The notes beneath the pieces were generated by a model, which worked only from the letters and a program-made list of their open reading frames with translations, ran no database searches and had not been told where the DNA came from. A stretch of DNA of 64,000 nucleotides, taken from contig NC_088314.1 of NCBI RefSeq assembly GCF_910592395.1, forward strand, positions 6,758,001-6,822,000, in the 5' to 3' direction. Shown here piece by piece: positions 36,405 to 47,400 of the stretch. The first letter of the stretch is position 1, and the number at the start of each line of letters is the position of its first letter. Position numbers and translations under genes: made by a program. The DNA is from Lineus longissimus (Eukaryota > Nemertea > Pilidiophora > Heteronemertea > Lineidae).

Positions 36405-37893
36405 ATGACGAAACCTCTGATGAGTGCTATGTTGCTTCTTCTTGTTTGGTGTTTTTGTGCTCTGTATGTGGCTTGTACCGGTAAGTTCACAAGATGGATT
36501 ATTTTTACTTTTACTACATTTTAGTAATAAAGTAACAGAACTGATCTATTTCATGCGCCGCTATCGGTAACAACAGCAGTTGGCAATTTCCCTAGAAGTA
36601 GTTTCTCTGTGAAGGCCTTTTTGGATCTTATCTTATCGTCTAGATTTAAAAGGGGGTATAGACTACGAGGTTCAGGAGAGGGTTGGTCTCTCACAACCTG
36701 ACACGCTTCTGCCATATCTGGAAACTTCCGAACAATTTTACTTTCGGCATATGTAATCGGCGAAAGCGAGAATACGATCTTAATTGGGCGGATTTTAGGC
36801 ATACGTGTCTTTTTTGCATCCCGAGGTGATGCAATTTTCTTTGGCTAAGATGATATCATTAGAATGTATTGCCAGCGTTAGCGCTCACGACGTTTGTGCA
36901 ACTAAACCCTGTTGATGTCATTCTATCATTCCAGGCTTCCCACAACACGACGGTTACATGCATCGCTACGGAGACTGCTCCGGTGGCGATATAAAACGAG
37001 TCGATTATACGAAGACGTTAGGATGTTGGAGGCGTTGCAATGAAATGGCCAACTGCAAGTCATTCTTGTGGGTAGAAAATGTCCAAAATGTCCAAAGTAG
37101 CTACTGCTGGCTCAAGACGAAGAAGTGTGCTGTATTAACCTCAACGAACAATGCTCGCTACCACACCTACACCAAAATAGGTATGATGGCAAAGTTTTAT
37201 TTTATTTCAAGAATACTGTGACAGTGTTATGCAAATACGGGAGCTTTTGTAGTATTGACTATGATAAAATTTGGCATCTCACAGTCGTAACTGGTAACCT
37301 TATACAGTCACTGATCGCATATATACATTTACTTTGCACCCGGATTTTGCAGCACAGACGTCTGAAGATCCGGGCAGTTACACTGAAAAACAGATCTACC
37401 CTGAGAAGGAGGTTGCTTGGTTGGGGATTCCGTCTTTCAATGATACCACAGATAGTCTGCAGACCGAGCCTCAGCCCGTTGAACCACTTGGACCCCTTGT
37501 TTCGACGTGGCCTGGACGGAAAACTTCTACTGAAACCACTTAATATATCATTTCTGGGTTTTTTTTACAGAGAACAGCGTGGACTATACTGCACGCTTCG
37601 GAGACTGCCCAGGAAACGAAATAAAGAGAATAAATCAAGCGATGAAAGCAGACCGTTGCAAAAATGAATGCAACATCAGGCAGGACTGCCAATCGTTCTT
37701 ACACGTCAAGCAGGGTAGTGGGAGCTACTGTTCACTCAAGAACAGTAGATGCCCCAACCTGACAAACACTCATGTGACGAACTTTATCTTTTATAATAAG
37801 AAGTCCGGGTCTGGTGGAGGTGGAGGCAAATCTGGCGTCTCCTCCTATGAAAGGCCAGCCGGGAGAACGGAGGTAATCATGACGCCACGATAA
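36405..37893 (+). CDS. Small secreted protein with two PAN/apple-like modules
   Basis: Secreted, Cys-rich. Main model: exons 36405-36480, 36935-37180 and 37571-37893, all joined in phase 1, 214 residues. Exon 1 is a signal peptide (LLLLVWCFCALYVACTG). Exons 2 and 3 each encode one copy of the same module: Y/F-GDC-G-[DE]IKR, then C-x3-C, NC/DCQSF, a Y-C-L-K segment and a final Cys. They are about 35 percent alike by eye and clearly duplicated. The tail is Gly/Ser rich (GSGGGGGKSG). An additional in-phase exon at 37353-37543 ends in TAA and could make a one-module isoform with an acidic/proline tail. Possible adhesion or lectin-like role; function unknown. Confidence 0.75.
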
Positions 37894-38403
37894 TGTAACC
37901 ACTGACTGATGGGGCCCGAGTAGTAGTCCGCCGAGGCTGACGAAATTGTGGGAAGTAAGGGCCTGGCCGGTATCCCCGAGTAGCAACATATGAAAAAGAC
38001 GCTGGTAATTTAGGCTGACATTTTGGGTTGATAAGAAGTCGTGTCTCATCAGCCGTGATTACTATAAAAATCAGATGTTTCATTCGTGTCAGTCGGTACC
38101 TATCGTTCAGTACGTGTCATCAGGATGTAGATGACGGTGATGGGAGAAGCTGATTTCCCATTTCCCATTTTTTAGTAAGTGAAACAAATTATTGAAATTA
38201 TATAAATATAATGTTAACAAATATACATGTATTTCTCAATGATAGTGCGTCATCATACTACATACAACGCAAGAAATGTGAAGGAATCACGCGGTAACTG
38301 ACGATTGACAATGTAAAAACGTGTCAAACTCAATGTTGGGAAAATCACTATCATAGTCACAAGTCTACACAAATACTAGTACATGTAACTGCAAAAGTGA
38401 TAT
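37894..38403. other. Convergent spacer
   Basis: Between the PAN gene (+) and the 3' end of REDIC1 (-). No gene seen. Confidence 0.4.
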
Positions 38404-38409
38404 TTTATT
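38404..38409 (-). terminator. REDIC1 polyadenylation signal (AATAAA)
   Basis: AATAAA on the minus strand, 33 bases past the REDIC1 stop codon. It implies a very short 3' UTR; a later signal cannot be excluded. Confidence 0.5.
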
Positions 38410-38442
38410 ACTCAATGCAAAAACAGTCAATCCCGAGTTGAC

Positions 38443-41400
38443 CTAATGCATAGAGCATGTGTTTGACGGCTGAGGAAGTTGGGAACGGAGTCTGTACCTG
38501 GGCATTCCCTCTGAGGAATCGGTATTGTGTGTCCCAACTCCAATGATGCCCCATTCCTCAAATTCTCCCTCAAAACCTGACTGTTCCCAGCCAGTTTCAG
38601 TTTTATCACCATCATCGACGGAACCCACACTGCTCTCATCATCTTCTGTCCAAGGAGATTTATGATTTTTCTGTTTCGTTTCAATGCTTTCATCATAGTC
38701 ACAACCGATTCTAGCCGCTGTAGGACCATATGTCGTCGTCACATCACCCTCATCCATTTTCACATCGATATCGCAACCTCTGTCCTCAACCCAGCTCTCC
38801 TCTTCATCTACGCTGCAACTCGTATCATCGCCATCAATGCTCCTCCGTATTTCTTTACCTCTGGTGTGTTTGATCACATCCTCACCAATTTTACAAGCTC
38901 TTCCCTCCTCAATGGTTCTGTCCTCACCGACACAGCTAATTCTTCCGTCTGGCCTATTCTCATCTTTATCAACACTGCAGCTTTTATCCTCATTCCGGCT
39001 AAGACTGCAACTGTTTTCATCCCTGCTCACATCTGCACCAACACGGCAGCTACTAACGTTATCCTTATTGGGCCCATCTCCACCAACACTGCAGCTTCTT
39101 ACCTTATCCCTGGTCCCATCTTCACCAACAATGCAGTTTCTGTCTTCATCACTGCATCGCCTTTCCTCACCACAGGGGGTGAAGCATCTATCATTTTGAA
39201 TATCATCCCGGCGAACTTTCACTTCAAAGCTGGTGTCATTTAATGTCACCCCAGCAAACCTATCACGTCTTTCAGTTTGCCAAATACTGTCATTGTTTTT
39301 GGCTCTGATTTTATCTATCTCTTTCCTGATTTCTTTTAACTCATCATTCTGTCTCAAAGACCAACCACACGTCATCCCAGGCTCAGCAGCTTTTGGAGCA
39401 TCACTCACTTCTGGAAGATCCTCACCAAATATTGCTCCTCCCGAGTACAGTCTAAAGGACCGACCCAGTCTCTTTGTTTTCTGTTCTGATGACTTTTTGA
39501 CGACTTTTGCTCCTCTGGGAGAGACACTGGATTTTTTCCCCATCTTTTGACCTCCTTCAGCAACTATGGAAAATCTCTTCAAACGCAGCTTACTTCTTGG
39601 TGTAGTGACCTCATCGGACGAACTCCTTGCGTACAAAACTTCAACATTCCTTTTATCAGCAAGTGCAGAACAATTATTTTTTTTAATCCTTGAATGCCGT
39701 TCTGCTCTATATGTACTTGCACTTTTTCCAGCAACTGAGTTTTCACATTCTGCCATGCTCAATGCTGAATCTCTCTCAACTTCCTCAAGTTCCTCATCTC
39801 TGTGTCCATTCTCATCAGCATACTCCAGACAATGACTGATATTCTGGTCTAAAATCCCAATTGCAGACTTTATATCAAAAGGCTGTTGAAAGAGCGCACC
39901 TGGAGAAACTTCTGTCTTTGAGTCAACCATCACCATTGCTTCAGCAACATTACTTTTGGATTCTCCACTAAAATCGTCACAACCATAACACTCTTGTACT
40001 TCCGTTTTTGGGATATTTCTCAAATGTATGAGACCAGATACCAAGCTGTCATGACTGGGCTCACGTTGGTTATCCCGATTTCTCTTGTCATTGGTTTGTG
40101 TCCTTCCTGTCACAGCAGAATCATCACTAGAGCTTGTCGTGTCTTCGTTTTCCTTCTCTGTTTCCAACACAACGCTTGAGGTTTCCTTACTCCCCTCTCT
40201 AGAGCATGGACTGAACGATTCCTCCTTGGCTGGACTGAAAAATGCTTCCTTCTTTGTGTACACTGGACTGAAACATAACTCCCCGTCATCCTTTCTGAAG
40301 ACAGGACTCAAAAGTAGTTCCTCCTCTTCTCTGGAGACGGGCCTCAAAGCCGTCATATCTAGTCTCCCGAACACAGGGCTTGCATCACCACCAAAGACAG
40401 GAGTCTCAGTTATCACGGTTTCTTGGAAATCAGATGATTCAGGAACCTCGAAGACAGGAGTGGAGTTGATGTCCCCTTCATGATCAGATTCTGTGGACAA
40501 CATGGATCTGTCCTCAAATTCTTCGTTCACAACCATTGTTTGGTCTTTCATGCTTACAACGGGATGTTGACAGTGGTTTTCCGCACATCCGACCTTTTGA
40601 GGATTTTCAGCAACCATGTCCTTCTCGGGACAGTGAGAAAATTGTTCATCATGAAATCTTTTTAGATCTACGACTACATCTATGACTCTTTCTGTTTGAG
40701 AAGAGAGTTCAACCGCTTCATCTGCTGGGCATTTTTGGCCAATATTAGATGACATACTGGGTGTGACCACTGACAACTCCTGACAGGTACAAGTGGCAAT
40801 GGCTGTCTCTCCTTTCTCTATTAGACACTCCTCTAAATTTTCGCTATTGTAGCTGTCTTTCTCTTGATCAGACGCGGTTGCGACATCTAACATCAAATCT
40901 TCAGAACTGGATGGATCTGCCGTTGTGTCCCTAACTTGACAGAGTCCATCACCGGCCACACTATCATCCAGTGCATTGTCTTCTTTGCTTTCTTTGGTTG
41001 TCATATCAAGGCCTCCTTTTTTTTCTTCTCCTGTCTCCATTGAACACTCATCCGAATCTACCCTATAGCAGTTGTCTTTCTCTTGGTTAGACGTGGTTGT
41101 GACATCTACCCTAAAATCTTTGAAACTGGATGACCCAGGTGGGTCAACCAATGTGTCCCAAGCTCGAAGGAGTCCATCACCGACCTCACTATCATCCAGC
41201 GGATTATCTTTGTTGGTCTCTTCAGTTGGTATACCAAGACATCCTTGCACCACAGTAGTTTCACCGGACATGTTTTCTAATTTCGTATCCATTATATCCG
41301 CCACAGGTGGATCTGTGGAGTCTTCTAATTCCACAAACTGTGTCTCAAAATCAGAGTAAAATTCAATGTTCTTTTTGGAAAGCATTCCATCTTCAATTTC

Positions 41401-44400
41401 TGACGTATTGCAAGCATCTACCTGACTTGGTAATTTCGTCACATTCTGAGCAGACAGGTCCGAGCAAAGGATATCGTCAAACGGCAATTTAGTCACATTC
41501 CGAGTAGACAGGTCCGAGACAAGGATGTCCTCAAACGGCAATTTAGTCACATTCTGTGTAGACCAGTCTGAAACAGGGATGTTCTCAAATGGAATACTAG
41601 AAGAGAGCACTTCAGCCTGAGAGGCCAGAGGAAGTGGTGGACCTGGAGATTCTGAGGCATTATTCATGCAGGGCTTCAGTGCTGTGATGATGTAAGTGCC
41701 GTCATCCTTCAAAGCCAAATTGGCTGGTCCATTACTTTCAAGAGGAGACACCTGAGTTGATGAGCTTGCAAGTACCACAGCTTCAGTATTAGCACTTCTA
41801 TCAAAGAGGATCAATGCGTCAGTCTGGATAGACCTGCCTGAAACACAAGGTTCAGTGTTTGTGCGCTTTTCAAATTCTGGAGCAACCAGCAGGTTGCAGG
41901 AGACCCCAACATCCTTCATCATTGGAGACACTTTATCAATGTCAGACAAAATGTCACATGTTATGCCAATGTCTGAAAATCTTTTTAAAGGAGATGCTGT
42001 TGTTTCTAGCTTGGGTAGCCGACATGGAGATTCCAACTTAGATTCATTGGCGCCTTTTTGCGTTTGTTCAATATATTCTACCTTGGCATGCATCATCAAA
42101 TGCTTGAGCTGAATGTCTGCCTTTATTTCATCCTCCCTCGTCACTTGCTTGTCCTTTATGGAAGGTGGGCTTGAGGTGCATTCTGGAATCTTATACACAT
42201 TCAAAATTCTACTCTTGTCAAAAGGACACTTTTCATGGATGGGGTCTGAGAGAGAGCAGACTGATGTTGAGACGTCACAGACAGGTGACAGAACTGTGAC
42301 AGGAACGGCTTCTGGAACTGTCTCTTTGACAATACTCTCTGGTGGAGTCATCAAAACAGGTTGTGGACTTTTTAGCACACTTGAAAATGACTCAATCTTA
42401 TCACAATCACTTCGCGGTGTCGCATCCTTATTGAAGGTATCCTGAAACACGTTGAGCTGGTCAAACTTTTGTTGCAAGGCCGACTCTCCAGTAGGCTCCT
42501 GTTTTACCTTCTCACCAGTAGAAGCAGATCTGTCGGACCCTGGTGGCACACACTTCCTTTTAACTGGTGTTATTTTCATCAAATTACTATAATACTCAAG
42601 CTGCATGGCCTCAAATGTCAACTGAGAGGAAATCTGACTATTTGGAACAACATCTTTCACATCATTTTGAAAAACAGCATCCTTCCCTAATTCCACCGGA
42701 ATATACTTATCAATAGTCTTTACAAAGTTTTCATCATGACGAAGAGATTCTGAGGCGTCCTTGCCAGTTGCTTGCACAGATGTCATGAAGGTCAGTACTC
42801 TTTCATCAATAGCTGTCTCAGGTTCTTGAAATTCTTTAGCACATTTTGTTTCCCTTTCCAATTCTGCAAAATAAGAGCTATGTGTGTAACGAGGACAAAG
42901 TCACAACCAGAAGGTCGATCAGTTTGTTTTTCTTCAACCCTTAAACAAAACTAGGATATTAACACACCTCGCAAGGACTTGTTAAGGAGGAGAATATTTT
43001 TGACACTTTTGTGTGCCACAACAGAAGAGAAGGTCTAATGGACAGTAAAACGTTTTATCTCTATTAAGATTTCTTCTTACGTTCCTCCAAATTCAACTCT
43101 TCATCCATCTCTGCATCATTACACATGTCATCAAGTTGCAACAACTGGAAGAGATGAATCTTTGTATAGTTATCATAAAACGCTCCTTTAGTCCTTCAGT
43201 CCTTCGACAACATGACATGTACATTTTCTGTCTAAAACAACTTGATCTCTCTGTTTTTTTTGCACTGGGAAGAAAACATTTGGACAACTAAAGGAGCACT
43301 GTCCTAAAGAGACGTCTCTTGGTACTGAAATCAGTCTTTGAATGCCCTGAAGGAGATTGTCCTCCTGTATATATATATAGAGAGACGGGTGTCTTCAGGA
43401 AGGATTCCTGATTGAGAGGAGACTGCCCTCATTTCTTTTTTATAAATACTGTCTTCGGATCAGAAGGAGCTGAGAGAAAACAACATTTTAGGGGCATAAA
43501 TCTAATTAATCACAACCTTCTCACCTCATCCAGTGCGTCTTGTGCTGAGGACTGTTGTCCTTTTCTGTATTTCTTTGTCCTGTTCCCTTGGCTACAAAAA
43601 ACAAAGCTGTCAGACAGGCAATAATAATACATAGTATCGCACAACTCTCATATCAATGAGACAGTTGCAAAGACAATTCAACAAAAACCAGTTGCTCGGG
43701 ACAATGGAGTTCTTTTTGCTGAGCTGACTCTATCAGGTCTATTGGAGCTACTTGGTACTCCTTGGTACAATGTGAATAATCTTTGAAACTGCCTAAATGT
43801 TCAATCAGGCATTAGTACATAGATCAGAAATGCAAGTACAGCATACAGTTGGTAAAGACAGATGTGTCATTGTCTCCCAAAAGGCTGATTTGCTATGATC
43901 AAGTGCCTTACTGGCACAATCTATCCAAATACAGGCACTTCTGCCATGCCCTCCCCTGTTGTCCCAGCTAAGTGTAGGTAGATGGGTCTTGCAGGAATAT
44001 GGTCTAGGAGGCTCACCTTCCATTGGATGAATTCCAAGAGCATTCTATCTCCACGCTTTCAAGCTTCTTCGCTGCGTTATACACCAGCACTGAATGTCGA
44101 ACAACCTGCCCTTGGTCTTCAGAGACAACTTTGATGGAAGAATTTGACCCAAAAGGCCTGTCTGGCTCTTTGGAGGTGCACTGATCACGAGGATCAATCA
44201 ATGGTTTAGCAAGTTTCTCTTCTGTTGAGACTTCCTTTGAAACCAGATTGGTTTCATCTCCTGCAAATGCTTCACATGAATTTTCAGATTTCAGGTCGTT
44301 GTCTGAAGCAATTTTCCCTTTGTCGTTGCTGCAATGAGTAGCTTTATCACTACAGTTTTCAAGTCGGCAAACTTCTCTGTTCCTGCCAAGTTTGCTTTGT

Positions 44401-47400
44401 TCTATACTTGTCCTCACTTGCTTGTTTAAATCTGTGCTGCCATGTGATTTGGGTTTTGTCCTCCTCTCAACTGGGTGCTGAACATTATCAATTCTCTGAC
44501 CGTGAAGCCATGGTGATGCACTTTGTTCTGTAGTGGGTTGCGACATACCAAGAAGTGAGAAGAGTCTTTCTTTGTAGATTGGCATTGCCAAGGTGTCTTC
44601 AACATAAGATTCCTAAAATAAATGAACAATATTGCAACACGTTTCAGGCCAATTTCAGATAGAACCTTAGGTTGTGACATTAGATGTGATGCAACATTAC
44701 AGCTTCATGCCAAATACAGGACTGTGAGGAGTAGATTTAACATTGGGTGTGACACTGGATGTGATGCTACATTACAGCTTCATGCCAAATACAGGACTGT
44801 GAGGAGTAGATTTAACATTGGGTGTGACACTGGATGTGACATGACATGACACTTCACAGTGCTGGATTTTGACATTGGACCAGACAAGAACAAACAGGTT
44901 TGGTTGTGACATTAGATGTGACACTACAACACAGCTCAGTGAATCAAACACTTTGGACCTACCCTTTCAAGTACGCTATTATTTACTACAGGAGGACATA
45001 CTCCTCTTTTCATTCCTAAATCCTGATTAAGGCCCTCATCTTTGTCTTCAATGACATTGTCATGGAGTGGTCGAGGATGTTTCTTATTGAAAGCTGTATC
45101 ATCCATCAGTTCTTCCAGAGGAGTGAGATCAATTCTTGAATCTGGTACAGGGGTAGAGGTTAGCAGTTTCTGCATCTTTTGCTTAGGGAGAAAGGAATCT
45201 GTCCTAGTTCTGGGCTTTCTGTCATCTTTGATTCTTTTGACACCTTGATCGAAATCCTGACTGCAAGTCTTCATGTCTCCAGAATTTGATCGTCTCTTTT
45301 CATAATATTCATCAAAGCGATGTCTTTTTTCTCTCTTGGCTCTCTTATCACAGGTGCCAGGTTTGACTTCATCATTTTGGTATAAGTCTTGTCTCTCATC
45401 TCGCTCAATCACATTGTGTTTGCGTCTATTGTCTCTTTGGTAATCACTCCTAAACCCAAATGGATGTTCACCATCACCCAAATGCTCACTCTCCATCTTT
45501 TTGGTTTGATTGCTGTGCTTCTTGTTCAAATTCTCATGAATCCTTAACCTGTCCCATTCATGCCCATTGCCTGCCCCCTTCACATTCCCGGACCGAAGTT
45601 TCTTCTTGTTGTCTTCAGCACACCGATTGTCATCCTCATCATCTCTGACTGACGTCTTTTGCCAATTCAAATGCGAGCTTCTCCTTGAGCCATCCCATTG
45701 ATCAAACAAAGCTCTCTCGGTTCCAAATACTGCTTCATGACAGCCTTGGTGATGATCCTTATGTTTCTTGGTTGGCTCATGGTATCTCTTCAAAGGCGTC
45801 ATTTGGAAGTCTTCACTCACAGTATACAACGCTCTTTTCCCTAGCTTAGCATTGTTTCTATCTTCTTCTGAACTCCCCATTCCGGAAGACTTGGGGTGAA
45901 CTGATTTTGATTGAGCACCCTCCTCTTGGATTGTACAAAGTCCAACTTGTGAACCGTTATTGAGGTAGAGGTATGGAGTCTAAAATGGAACAAAGACATT
46001 AAGTATTTTAGAACAGACACCGGACATCTCTGTACGGACGCTCGCAGTCACTGTAAGGACACTGATTTTGGTCCAAAATTGTTTCATTGAATAAATCTCA
46101 AATTAGAAGTTCTGAGGAAATCTCACCCTGCGGTATCTTACTAATCCATGTTATCATAGGAACAACCTTCGCTGTCTCAAAATGAGAGTGGTTGTAAAAC
46201 AAAGGCCTTACCTCCAATTCAACATCTGAGAGAGAGTGCAACTGCTGACAACTCTTGGGAGCTGAATCGAAAATGTGACCATTCCTGTTCATCTGTCGAT
46301 AATAAAAATGAATGTTAGACCCCCAAAGTTGAACCTCAGTGTGCAGCGGTGAGTCAAATTTTTCTTTTGCCTGTGACAGAGACCAAAGTTGGTTGTGATT
46401 TTGTCCTCAATTGCAAGTAATAGTAGTTAGACAACTGCTTCACAACTAACTACCTGTGACAATGTCCAGTCTTTATTGTAACATTGAGTGAGATTGTCAA
46501 TTTGCCAGTGACGGAGACCAAGGTCAGTTGTGACATTGTCCCCAAATAGTCAAACTGCTGTTTCTGTGACGTGACAATACTCATGATATTCATCTGTCTT
46601 TATTGTGACAGTGTTCGAAGTCCAAGCCAGCATGGCTAAAAAATTCAATGCTGTATACCTTGGTTCCAAGGCTTTCTGTTGAATGTGGAGTTCTGTAAAC
46701 TACTGGTCCATGGCTTGAGATGAGGGATCCAGAATGTTTTAGTTTACTTTCCTTCATGTGATAGTTGTCTCCAGGTTCCCATGCTCTGTATAACTTGTTG
46801 TCAATTTCCCTGTGTGCACATTGGGACCCATTGGCATTTAATCTGCAAAACAATGTGAGCATCACAAAATTCCATAGGCATAATCTGATGGCTATCAAGA
46901 ACTAACAAGAAGCAGGTATTCTATGAGGAAAGGCTCATGTGAAGACAGAATGAGCTACATTTGCAGGGAACAATTCTGCACAAAATTCCCTACAGAAAAG
47001 TAAAATACATCTCTCATCGTAACCTACCTCTCAGTTGCAGAAGCAAGCTGCAACACTGAAACAGTTTTGACTGGAGACATGTTTGGCAGTTCAAGATTTT
47101 CCTGTCTTCTTGGAGGTCTTGGTATTGAGGCATGCCCCTCCAAATCAACAACAACAGGTTTCCTTACAACAGTAGAGGAAACTGCAAAATAGAAGACAGA
47201 CGATTTCATTATGGGTCTAGCATGCATTCTGTTCTGATCTGGTCAGTTGTAAAATTAGGGACAGCAAGAACTAATATGACAGTTACAATCATAATCAACT
47301 TTCCACCACATGTCACAACCAACTGGTAACTACATAGCTTCAAATGAGTGGAAGACACTATCCACTAATGGCAGGTCATAGCACTGCAGCCTGTCAACTG

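Noticed and set aside
38662-42700. Plus-strand ORFs of 60-193 codons opposite REDIC1
   Set aside because: Shadows of the giant minus-strand exon; Ser/Thr-rich complements of Asp/Glu/Ser codons with no independent support.
44622-44849. Repetitive 75-residue ORF on plus
   Set aside because: Generated by the 75-bp tandem duplication in an intron.
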